A stretch of 64,000 nucleotides of DNA from Dinoroseobacter sp034111085 (GTDB lineage Bacteria; Pseudomonadota; Alphaproteobacteria; Rhodobacterales; Rhodobacteraceae), in the NCBI GenBank assembly GCA_034111085.1, contig JAWUXZ010000012.1:1-64000 (forward strand), read 5' to 3'. Of this stretch, positions 51,406-59,237 are shown piece after piece. The notes beneath the pieces were generated by a model, which searched no databases, was not told the origin of the DNA, and saw nothing but the letters and a program-made list of their open reading frames with translations. The stretch's first letter is position 1; the number at the start of each line of letters is the position of its first letter. The position numbers and the translations under genes are program-made.

Positions 51406-52676
51406 TATGCCCGCTCCAACTTGCCAAGGGCGTCGGCAAAGAAACTCTCGGCCCCGAAATTCCCGGACTTTAGGGTCAGCGCGATTGTCGCGCCGCCGCT
51501 GCTCGCAAAACACCACGGCACACCCGGCGCAATCTCGGCACCGATGTCGAGGCGCGTAACCTCCAGCGCTTTGGTGACCGCCCCCGAAGTTTCACCGCCG
51601 GCCACAACAAACCGCCGCGCGCCTTGGCCCCGCGCCGCCACTGCCAAAGCCGCCAACGCGTTCTCGACAATTTCGCCCGCGCGCTGGATGCCCAGCGTGT
51701 GCTGCGCCGCCCGAACAGCGTCTGGCTCGGCCGTTGCATAGACCAGCGGAGCTAAATCCAGATCCTGCGCCGCCAACCATCCTAGCGCAGCACCTGGACC
51801 GTTCGCCGCCAATTCCAAAGGATCAAGCCGGTACCCCGGCGTATCCCCACTTAAGTAAGCCGCCACCTGTGCGCGTGTCATGGCCGAACAGCTTCCTGAC
51901 AACACCACAGCAGCCCGCGCCAAATCAGGCTGCACCGCTTTCGGCGCGTCCGCATCCAGCGTGCCATCTTCCAAAAACAGGCTCGGCAACGCCATTGCCA
52001 CCGCACTGCCCCCGGTCATCAACGGCATGTCCCGGCAGGCGAGCGCAATTGTATAGAGATCGTCATTTGCCACAGCGTCGATCACCACATGAGCCACACC
52101 GTCGGCCTCAAGTCGCGCAAGCTCTGTGCGCAAAGCGTCGGCACCGCGCGCCACGACCAGACGATCAGCCAGACCAACGGGCTTGGTGACCTGCGGTGCG
52201 AGCAACCGCATCAAGTTGCTGTCGCGCATCGGCGTTAGGGGGTGATCTTTCATCGGGCTCTCGGAAAGCGGATGCTGGCCAACAAACAAATTGCCCATGA
52301 AAATCGCGCGCCCATTCTCGGGAAACGCCGGGCAATACATCGTCTGTGTGGCCCCTAGATCAGCCATCAAGGCTTCCGCCACTGGGCCTATGTTACCCTC
52401 AGCAGTGGAATCGAACGTCGAGCAGTATTTCCAGAAAAACCGGTCCGCCCCCGCTTGCTGCAACCAGCCCAGCGCGCGGCGACACTCGGCAACGGCCTCC
52501 GCCACAGGCGCAGTCCGGCATTTCAGCGCAATCACCTCAAACGGAGCGGTCTCAGTCGGGGCCTCTTCAGGCACTCCCATGCGCAAGCTGACCCGAACGC
52601 CTGAGCGTGCCAGCAATCCGGCCAAATCCGTCGCCCCGGTGAAATCGTCGGCAATGCAGCCCATAACTGTTTTCAT
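51405..52676 (-). CDS. otnK: 3-oxo-tetronate kinase (DUF1537 family)
   Basis: OtnK phosphorylates 3-oxo-tetronate at C4. The 423-residue protein has the N-terminal GCIADDFTGATDLAGLLA (residues 6-23), KYCSTFDSTAEGNIGP (about 83) and the C-terminal nucleotide-binding motifs RFVVAGGETSGAV (about 345) and SGGGATIALTLKSGNFG (about 390). Start overlaps the mgsA stop by four bases (ATGA). It is flanked by otnI, mgsA and ltnD in one operon. A kinase for related oxo-acids (oxoisoapionate type) is a possible alternative. Confidence 0.92.
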   Translation of the reverse strand: MKTVMGCIADDFTGATDLAGLLARSGVRVSLRMGVPEEAPTETAPFEVIALKCRTAPVAEAVAECRRALGWLQQAGADRFFWKYCSTFDSTAEGNIGPVAEALMADLGATQTMYCPAFPENGRAIFMGNLFVGQHPLSESPMKDHPLTPMRDSNLMRLLAPQVTKPVGLADRLVVARGADALRTELARLEADGVAHVVIDAVANDDLYTIALACRDMPLMTGGSAVAMALPSLFLEDGTLDADAPKAVQPDLARAAVVLSGSCSAMTRAQVAAYLSGDTPGYRLDPLELAANGPGAALGWLAAQDLDLAPLVYATAEPDAVRAAQHTLGIQRAGEIVENALAALAVAARGQGARRFVVAGGETSGAVTKALEVTRLDIGAEIAPGVPWCFASSGGATIALTLKSGNFGAESFFADALGKLERA

Positions 52677-53059
52677 TGCGGCACCTCTGCGCGCAGCATA
52701 TGCGTCAAAATTCCCGTGGCCGAGGTGCGGTTTACCGCGAGCGGCGTGTTATACAAGATCGCCAAGCGCAGCAGCGATTTGACGTCCACATCATGGGGCA
52801 GCGCCGACAAAGGATCGATAAAGAAGATCAACCCGTCGAGCGCGCCTTCCGCGATCAGCGCGCCCAGTTGCGCGTCGCCGCCCATGGGACCGCTCTTTAA
52901 TCGCGTCACCTCAAGTCCGGTCCCATCAATCAACCGTTGGCCAGTCGTGCCGGTGGCATAGATCGCCAATCGTGCCAGCTTTGTTTCATGATGACTGGCC
53001 CAATCAACAAGATCATCTTTGCGCGCATCGTGGGCTACTAGGGCAATTGTCTGGCTCAA
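52673..53059 (-). CDS. mgsA: Methylglyoxal synthase
   Basis: MgsA converts dihydroxyacetone phosphate to methylglyoxal and phosphate. The 128-residue protein keeps the catalytic aspartates: VAHDARK (near residue 10), KSGPMGGDAQLGALI (near 56-70), FFIDPLSALPHDVDVK (near 79-94). It is shorter than the Escherichia coli enzyme (152 residues), lacking the C-terminal tail. It starts at TTG 53059, which overlaps the ltnD stop (TTGA) and has GGGAG seven bases upstream. Finding it inside a tetronate operon is odd; dihydroxyacetone phosphate is that pathway's product. Confidence 0.87.
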   Translation of the reverse strand: MSQTIALVAHDARKDDLVDWASHHETKLARLAIYATGTTGQRLIDGTGLEVTRLKSGPMGGDAQLGALIAEGALDGLIFFIDPLSALPHDVDVKSLLRLAILYNTPLAVNRTSATGILTHMLRAEVPQ

Positions 53060-53961
53060 GTGTCATCTCCCGGCAGGCTTAGACCCGCATTGCGCGCATA
53101 GACTTTGGCGACAGCCGCATCATCCTCAGCCCCGAGGCCTTGGCCCGCTGCGGCCAAAAACTGCTGCATCGCGGCGGCTGTGATTGGCGCGCTGAACTGC
53201 GCAGATTTGGCGATGTCGAGCACGATCCCCAGATCTTTCGGCCAGATATTGACCGAACTATGGGGCGTGTAATCACCGGCAATAATATGCGGCGCGCGGT
53301 TCTCCAGCATCCACGAGGTGCCCGCGCATTTGGAGATCACCTCCAGAAATGCGTCTGGCGTTACGCCTTGGGTCATCCCAAACGTCATCGCCTCGGCCAT
53401 TGCCGCGATATGCACGCCTGCCAGCAATTGGTTCACGGCCTTCATCGCCGATCCCGCGCCTGCTGCATCACCCAGCTCAAACACCGTTTCGGCTGTGGCA
53501 TCGAGCGCGGGCCTTGCTGTCCTAAACGCCTCAGCCGTACCCGCTGCCATGATAGAGAGCGCGCCCGCTGCGGCCTTGATTGAGCCACCTGAGATTGGTG
53601 CATCAAGGTAGTGTATGCCAAGCGCGTTGCACCGCGCCTCCATATCTCGGGCAAACTCGGGCGGCACGGTTGCGCAGCCAATCACCACAGCGCCCGGCTT
53701 CATACTCGCCACAACACCGTGCGCGCCAAACAGCACCGCCTCGGTCTGAGCTGCGTTCAAAACCACGACCATCACCGCATCCAGATCGCTCGCAACCTCA
53801 GCCAAAGCGCCGGGTTGTCCGCCTTCGGCCTGAAACTTTGCAATTGCCGCCGCGTTCAAATCGAAGCCAAATGCGCGGTGCCCGGCCCGCAAAACGGAAC
53901 CGGCGATCCCGTAGCCCATGGAACCAAGTCCGATGATGGCAATGGCTTGAGGGTTCATCAT
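53056..53961 (-). CDS. ltnD: L-threonate/tetronate dehydrogenase (3-HIBADH family)
   Basis: The 301-residue beta-hydroxyacid dehydrogenase has a Rossmann motif IIGLGSMGYGIAGSVLRAGH near the N-terminus, the substrate motif DAPISGGSIKAAAGALSIMA near 120, and the catalytic Lys in MKAVNQLLAGVHIAAMAEA near 172. It probably oxidises L-threonate or D-erythronate to the 2-oxo form. ATG at 53961 has AAGGA eight bases upstream; a frame from 54024 is rejected. It is first in the operon leading to mgsA, otnK, otnI and the NTF2-fold protein. The substrate stereochemistry cannot be told from sequence. Confidence 0.85.
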   Translation of the reverse strand: MMNPQAIAIIGLGSMGYGIAGSVLRAGHRAFGFDLNAAAIAKFQAEGGQPGALAEVASDLDAVMVVVLNAAQTEAVLFGAHGVVASMKPGAVVIGCATVPPEFARDMEARCNALGIHYLDAPISGGSIKAAAGALSIMAAGTAEAFRTARPALDATAETVFELGDAAGAGSAMKAVNQLLAGVHIAAMAEAMTFGMTQGVTPDAFLEVISKCAGTSWMLENRAPHIIAGDYTPHSSVNIWPKDLGIVLDIAKSAQFSAPITAAAMQQFLAAAGQGLGAEDDAAVAKVYARNAGLSLPGDDT

Positions 53962-54169
53962 ATGCGATTTCCTTGCAGCGTAGGTGAGGTTGCCCAAGTC
54001 GTAGCGCGCAGGGCGCTCAGACAAAAGGCCAGCAAGGCGGATTTTGAGGTGGTATTGCGTGATCTAGAACGAGGCACGGATCAGAAACGCTTCGACCCCA
54101 AGCCTATTGCACCGCCGCTGATGCCAAAAACTTCACACAAGATGCTCTGCGATTTTTCTGCAAAACCCG

Positions 54170-54973
54170 TCATCTTGCCACTGCGTTTGGAAAAAATAGC
54201 TGCCTGCCTTCCAACCGAAACTCAGCAATCGCCGCCTGCCCCGCCTCGCCCAGAACCCAATCCACGAACGTCTGCGCCGCTTCGGCTTTCACACGCGGAC
54301 AATGGGCTGATGACACAGCAATCACACCGTATTGATTAAACAGCGCCGCATCGCCCTCAACCACAACCTGATGCGCACCGCGGTTACCGAAACTCAGCCA
54401 TGTCGCGCGGTCCGTCAGCGTATAGGCCCCCATCGCAACGGCAGCGTTTAACGTCGCGCCCATGCCCGCGCCCAGTTCTCGATACCAGCCGTCAGAGGCA
54501 GCATCGGGCACTTGGTCCCACAAACGCAACTCCGCTTTATGGGTTCCACTGTCATCGCCGCGCGACACGAAAACCGCCTTTGTCACAGCCAGTTGCGCAA
54601 ACGCTGCGCGCACGTCAAGGCTGCCGATAACCCCCGCCGGGTCGCCCTCAGGGCCTACAACCACAAAGTCATTATACATCACATCAAACCGCGCCACGCC
54701 GTAGCCCTCGGCCACAAATGCCTCCTCGGCGACCTGCGCGTGAACCAAAAGCACATCGCCATCGCAGTTGGCCGCGTTCTTCAAGGCCTGCCCTGTGCCC
54801 ACGGCGACCACGCGCGCCTCGATCCCTGATGCGGTCTCGAACTGCGGTAAGATCGCGTCGTAAAGCCCTGAATTTGCGGTAGATGTTGTGGATTGCACCA
54901 CGATAAACGGTACCTCTGCCCAAGCACTTCCCGAGACAAGCACAGCGGCGCACACAATCATGCGTCCGATCAC
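54170..54973 (-). CDS. tupA: Tungstate ABC transporter substrate-binding protein
   Basis: TupA binds tungstate (or molybdate) in the periplasm. The 267-residue protein has a signal peptide (ending GSAWAE), the family motif IVVQSTTSTANSGLYDAILPQF (residues about 24-45), GTGQALKNAANCDGDVLLVHA (about 57), MYNDFVVVGPEGDPAG and FVSRGDDSGTHKAELRLW near 133. It starts at GTG 54973, overlapping the tupC stop (GTGA). It is the last gene of tupB-tupC-tupA. The 208-base gap to ltnD holds nothing I can assign. Confidence 0.9.
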   Translation of the reverse strand: MIGRMIVCAAVLVSGSAWAEVPFIVVQSTTSTANSGLYDAILPQFETASGIEARVVAVGTGQALKNAANCDGDVLLVHAQVAEEAFVAEGYGVARFDVMYNDFVVVGPEGDPAGVIGSLDVRAAFAQLAVTKAVFVSRGDDSGTHKAELRLWDQVPDAASDGWYRELGAGMGATLNAAVAMGAYTLTDRATWLSFGNRGAHQVVVEGDAALFNQYGVIAVSSAHCPRVKAEAAQTFVDWVLGEAGQAAIAEFRLEGRQLFFPNAVAR

Positions 54974-55719
54974 GTCAGCAACCTTCCGTCTAGATACGCC
55001 CTAGCTGCCTGTGACTGCGGCTGGCTGAAAAACCGCGACGCCCCGCCCGTTTCCTGCACAGCACCTCCGGCCAAAAACACCACGTCATCGGCGAGGCGCT
55101 TGGCCTGACCAACATCATGCGTCACCAGCACAACCTTGGTGCCTGTGCGTGCGATATCGACCACCAAATCTTCCAAAGCGCCGGTCGATCCGGGATCGAG
55201 GCTCGCACACGGCTCGTCCAGCAATAGCAATTTGGGATCTGACGCCAATGCACGTGCAAGGGTTAAGCGCTGCGCCTCGCCACCTGACAGGCTGCGCGCA
55301 GGTTGGTCCGCTGCATGGGTCAGGCGCGCTTGATCGAGCAGCTCTTCCAAACGCTGCCGCCGCACCCGCCAGCCAAACCCGCTAAGGCGCAAAGCATGTG
55401 CCAAGTTCGCCCGGACCGAGCGGCGCAGCAGCACCGGGCGTTGCGGCACATAGGCGATCCGCGCCAACGAGACGCCGCGCGAGATTACCCCGGCTTCTGG
55501 CGCAATCAGCCCAGCGGCCAAGCGCAAACACAGCGATTTTCCGGCCCCGTTCGGGCCCAGCACACACGACACGCCAAATGGGGCCAATGCAAAGGACACA
55601 TCGCGCAGCACATGGCCGCCGCCGCGCTTAATGCACACGTCCTCAAACGCCATCAGCGGTGCCTCCGCCTCGGCACGCTTAGGGCGCGCCGGGAACAGGA
55701 TTACCTGTGGTTCAGCCAT
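54970..55719 (-). CDS. tupC: Tungstate ABC transporter ATP-binding protein
   Basis: The 249-residue ATPase has Walker A GPNGAGKSL (last Thr/Ser replaced by Leu after Ser), ARIAYVPQRPVLL (Q-loop), LSGGEAQRLTLARAL, LLLLDEPCASLDP and LVTHDVGQAKRL. The ATG at 55719 overlaps the tupB stop by eight bases; a frame from 55848 lies inside tupB and is rejected. It has an extra 25-residue N-terminal segment. Confidence 0.9.
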   Translation of the reverse strand: MAEPQVILFPARPKRAEAEAPLMAFEDVCIKRGGGHVLRDVSFALAPFGVSCVLGPNGAGKSLCLRLAAGLIAPEAGVISRGVSLARIAYVPQRPVLLRRSVRANLAHALRLSGFGWRVRRQRLEELLDQARLTHAADQPARSLSGGEAQRLTLARALASDPKLLLLDEPCASLDPGSTGALEDLVVDIARTGTKVVLVTHDVGQAKRLADDVVFLAGGAVQETGGASRFFSQPQSQAARAYLDGRLLT

Positions 55720-56422
55720 GGGCCACCTGCCGCTCAGCACGATCTCGCAGGCCCAAAACTCCGGCGTTGATGCCCAGTGACAGCACCAGCAACACCAGCC
55801 CGAGCGCCAGCGCCAGCGCCAACTCGCCGCGAGAGGTCTCCAGCGCAATCGAGGTCGTCATCACCCGCGTTGCATGGTTAATATTGCCGCCCACAATCAT
55901 CACCGCGCCGACCTCGGCCAGCGCCCGGCCCAAGCCTGCAAGTGCTGCGGTCACCAGTGCAAGACGCGCCTCCCAGAGCAGCGTTCCGATCCGGTCAAAC
56001 CAGCTTGCCCGCAACGCCCGCAATGTCTCGTCCAGATCGCGATCCAGATCCTCAATCACCTGCCGGGTCAGCGTCGTGACAATCGGCAACACCAGCACCA
56101 CCTGCGCGATCACCATCGCCGTGGGGGTATAGAGCAGCTCCAACACCGCGAGCGGTCCCGATTGCGACAACATCAAATACAGCGTCAGCCCGACGACCAC
56201 AGGCGGCAATCCCATCAGCGCGCTCATGGACACCACCAAGACGCCGCGCCCCGGAAACCGCGTCATCGCCAAAACTGCACCCAGTGGCAGCCCGATTGTG
56301 CAGGCGATCAGCACAGCGCTGCCTGACACCCAAAGCGACAAGGCCACGATCTGCATCAAGGCCGCATCGCCTGAAAAGACGAGGCCGAAGGCAGCGGCAA
56401 AGGCAGCGGAAAGGTCAAACAT
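55712..56422 (-). CDS. tupB: Tungstate ABC transporter permease
   Basis: The 236-residue permease has five or so helices and matches TupB: LWVSGSAVLIACTIGLPLGAVLAM (about 27), MGLPPVVVGLTLYLMLS (about 70), LVLPIVTTLTRQVIEDLDRD and ETLRALRASWFDRIGTLLWEAR (docking region, about 133). It is first in the operon. No ModE- or WtpR-like site was seen in the 85-base gap upstream. Tungstate is preferred over molybdate because TupA shows the Tup-type binding motif. Confidence 0.9.
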   Translation of the reverse strand: MFDLSAAFAAAFGLVFSGDAALMQIVALSLWVSGSAVLIACTIGLPLGAVLAMTRFPGRGVLVVSMSALMGLPPVVVGLTLYLMLSQSGPLAVLELLYTPTAMVIAQVVLVLPIVTTLTRQVIEDLDRDLDETLRALRASWFDRIGTLLWEARLALVTAALAGLGRALAEVGAVMIVGGNINHATRVMTTSIALETSRGELALALALGLVLLVLSLGINAGVLGLRDRAERQVAHG

Positions 56423-56507
56423 CTTGGTGCAATCGCAAGCGGTGAATCTCGGGTCTACGCAATCTTATCAACTCAAGCGCCCGCGCGCATCCTCCCGATG
56501 CGACATA

Positions 56508-57767
56508 TCAATCGTCCAATCTGACTGCGTGAACCTTCCGCGCCGCCAACCAGCTAAGCCCGCAGAACACTGCCGCCGTGCTCAAACAGCCCGCCAGCCC
56601 ACCAAACTGGTAGCTCGCCCCAGACAAAACCGTGCCCAAAAGCCGTCCGCCCGCATTGGCCATATAGTAAAATCCTACGTCCATAGCGACGCGATCAGGT
56701 CCGCTAAAGGCGAGGATCAGGTAGGAATGCAGTGCTGAGTTCAGCGCGAACACAAACCCAAACGCCAGCAATCCGACCACCAAGATCCACGTCAGCGCCT
56801 CAGATGGTCCGTTGTGTGAGGCCACAACAACGGCCAAGCCCAGCGGGATCAACGAAAGCAGCGCCACAAGCCCGCGCGCCATTTTGATCATCGCCGCCTC
56901 GTCGCGGCCCTTAGCGCGCAAGAGCATCGGCGCGCTGGCCTGCACGATACCGTAAAGAACAATCCAGACCGCCATGAAGCTGCCGATGGCGAAGAACGCC
57001 GCGCGGTTTCCTGCCTCGGACCCATCAGATAACACCGCGTAGAAATAGACCGGGATGCCGACCACGAACCACACATCGCGCGCGCCAAACAAGAACAAGC
57101 GCGCCACCGACAGCCAATTGATCCGCGTGTCTTTCGACCAGACCTCGCGGAATTTCACGCCACGCAGCCCCCTCGGCAATCCGTCAGGCATCAGAGCGAC
57201 CACCGCAAATAACACAGCCACCAAGATCGCAGCCATACCAAGGATCGCAGGGACGAACCCCACCGTGCCAAGCATCGCAGCCCCAAGGAAAAACCCGATG
57301 CCCTTCACCGCGTTTTTTGATCCGGTTAGCACCGCGACCCAGCGAAACAGGCCCGCGCCTTCGGTCGGCGCCAGCAATTTCACGGCAGATTTTGAAGCCA
57401 TTTTCGACAGGTCTTTGGCCACCCCCGACAAACCTTGCACCGCCATCACGAACGCAACCGAGGCCCAGAGGCTCCACTCAGGGTCCAGGCCTGCTAGTGC
57501 AAAAAGCGCCACGATTTGCAGCGATAGCCCGGCATAAAGCGTGCTCGTCAGCCCGAACCGCGCCGCGATCCAGCCAGCACAAAGGTTGGTCACGACGCCT
57601 GCAATCTCATAGAGAACAAACAGATAAGCCAACTGCACCGGGCTGAACCCCAGCGTGTGGAAATGCAACAACACCAGCATCCGCAATGCGCCATCGGTCA
57701 GCATGAAGGCCCAATAGCTCGCCGTCACCGCGCCGTAAGCCGCCAGCGGGCGAGTGTGCGCACTCAT
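56508..57767 (-). CDS. arsJ: Organoarsenical efflux protein ArsJ (MFS family)
   Basis: ArsJ exports 1-arseno-3-phosphoglycerate made by the partner GAPDH, a two-gene arsenate resistance route. The 419-residue protein has twelve expected helices and ArsJ motifs ASYWAFMLTDGALRMLVLLHFHTLGFSP near the start, GVAKDLSKMASKSAVKLLAP near 120 and LNSALHSYLILAFSGPDRVAMDVGFYYMANAGGR-type region near 345. ATG at 57767 overlaps the GAPDH stop by four bases (ATGA), which is expected for the pair; a frame from 57818 is rejected. Confidence 0.92.
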   Translation of the reverse strand: MSAHTRPLAAYGAVTASYWAFMLTDGALRMLVLLHFHTLGFSPVQLAYLFVLYEIAGVVTNLCAGWIAARFGLTSTLYAGLSLQIVALFALAGLDPEWSLWASVAFVMAVQGLSGVAKDLSKMASKSAVKLLAPTEGAGLFRWVAVLTGSKNAVKGIGFFLGAAMLGTVGFVPAILGMAAILVAVLFAVVALMPDGLPRGLRGVKFREVWSKDTRINWLSVARLFLFGARDVWFVVGIPVYFYAVLSDGSEAGNRAAFFAIGSFMAVWIVLYGIVQASAPMLLRAKGRDEAAMIKMARGLVALLSLIPLGLAVVVASHNGPSEALTWILVVGLLAFGFVFALNSALHSYLILAFSGPDRVAMDVGFYYMANAGGRLLGTVLSGASYQFGGLAGCLSTAAVFCGLSWLAARKVHAVRLDD

Positions 57768-58780
57768 CCCCCGGCAACCATGCGCGCCACATCGACGAGG
57801 CGGCACGCGTAGCCCCACTCGTTGTCATACCACGCATAGATCTTCACCTGCGTGCCGTTCACAACCATCGTCGAGGGCGCATCAATGATGCCCGAGCGCG
57901 CGTCGTTAACGTAATCCGCACTCACCAACGGCCGGGTCTCATATCCCAGAATTCCGCTCAACTCGCCCTCAGCGGCGGCTTTGAACAGCGCGTTCACTTC
58001 CTCAACGTTCGTCTCGCGCTCGACCTCAAACACACAATCGGTCAGCGACGCATTCAACAACGGCACCCGGACCGCGTGGCCGTTCAACCGACCCGCAAGT
58101 TCCGGGTAAATCAGCGTAATTGCGGTCGCGCTGCCCGTTGTCGTCGGGATCAGAGAGTTCAACGCCGAGCGCGCCCGCCGCAGATCTTTCGCAGGCCTGT
58201 CCACCATCGTTTGCGTGTTGGTCACGTCGTGGATGGTGGTGATCGAGCCGTGCTTGATCCCGATCCCCTCATGGATGACCTTCACCACCGGGGCGAGGCA
58301 GTTTGTGGTGCAGCTCGCCGCCGTCACAATCCGGTGCTGGTTGGCGTCATAGAGGTTGTGATTAACGCCGTAGACGATATTGAGCGCGCCGCCGTCTTTG
58401 ACCGGCGCACTGACAACGACCTTGTTCACGCCCGCCTCAAAATACGGGGCCAAAGCGGCTTCGGTTTTGAACACGCCGGTGCAATCGACCACCATATCGA
58501 TGCGCATCTCGGCCAGCGGCAATTCCTCAATCCGGCGAGTTTGCGTCAAAGCAATGCTGCGCCCGTTCAAGCTGATCATGCTCGGGCTGTGCGAAATATC
58601 CGCCGCCCAGCGCCCATGCACGGTGTCAAATTCCAGCAGATGGGCGTGCTGCTCGGCGTCGCCCTCCGCGTCGTTCAGCAGGACAATTTCGCCGTCCGGC
58701 CATGTGTCGATCAGACGGCGCAGCGCGAGCTTGCCTATGCGCCCAAGACCGTTCAAGGCAATGCGAGTGGCGTGTGTCAT
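57764..58780 (-). CDS. gap: ArsJ-associated glyceraldehyde-3-phosphate dehydrogenase
   Basis: This GAPDH uses arsenate in place of phosphate to make 1-arseno-3-phosphoglycerate for ArsJ. The 338-residue protein has the NAD motif LNGLGRIGKLALRRL (residues 8-22), the catalytic Cys in TAASCTTNCLAPVV (about 158), HDVTNTQTMVDRP (about 185) and YDNEWGYACRLVDV (about 318). ATG at 58780 has GGAGG eight bases upstream; a frame from 58825 is rejected. No arsR or arsC gene is next to the pair. Confidence 0.93.
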   Translation of the reverse strand: MTHATRIALNGLGRIGKLALRRLIDTWPDGEIVLLNDAEGDAEQHAHLLEFDTVHGRWAADISHSPSMISLNGRSIALTQTRRIEELPLAEMRIDMVVDCTGVFKTEAALAPYFEAGVNKVVVSAPVKDGGALNIVYGVNHNLYDANQHRIVTAASCTTNCLAPVVKVIHEGIGIKHGSITTIHDVTNTQTMVDRPAKDLRRARSALNSLIPTTTGSATAITLIYPELAGRLNGHAVRVPLLNASLTDCVFEVERETNVEEVNALFKAAAEGELSGILGYETRPLVSADYVNDARSGIIDAPSTMVVNGTQVKIYAWYDNEWGYACRLVDVARMVAGG

Positions 58781-58837
58781 GCGAGGGACCTCCGAGGTTA
58801 CCAGCGTCCCATATGACGGTTTCATGACAGTAACATG

Positions 58838-59149
58838 TCAGTCCTGATCAGGCATACGTCGCGCTTGGGTCTCGGCACTGCGCAGCACCTCCTCAGGGCC
58901 CGGTACGTGGACCGCGTCGATGTCGCGACCGGGATCTTCGGCTGTCATCACTGCCACCGACATTTGCACCGTGCCAATGGTGATCGCCATAAGAAATGAG
59001 AACATCGCCAAAAGTGGAAAGTTCTGCGTGCTTTCAATCAGTTGTCTGAGACTGAACATGTCTTTCCAGATCATAAACGCCACAATGAGAAGGCCCAGAC
59101 AGACCCCAATAACGAAGTGCCGGATCATAAACCGGATCAGTGGGGGCAT
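58838..59149 (-). CDS. Small membrane protein of unknown function
   Basis: The 103-residue protein has two predicted membrane helices, FVIGVCLGLLIVAFMIW (about 11-27) and FPLLAMFSFLMAITIGTVQMSVA (about 44-66), with a charged C-terminus containing VPGPEEVLRSAETQARRM. I recognise no family. It lies 57 bases upstream of the ars GAPDH gene on the same strand, but no coupling is evident. Confidence 0.5.
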   Translation of the reverse strand: MPPLIRFMIRHFVIGVCLGLLIVAFMIWKDMFSLRQLIESTQNFPLLAMFSFLMAITIGTVQMSVAVMTAEDPGRDIDAVHVPGPEEVLRSAETQARRMPDQD

Positions 59150-59237
59150 AGCGTGTCCGCCTTCCCAGAAAAGTCAAAGCGTGACCAAATTTTCCAATTC
59201 GAGCAGCCCCCACCCGCGACAATCTGTCGATGCTGCA

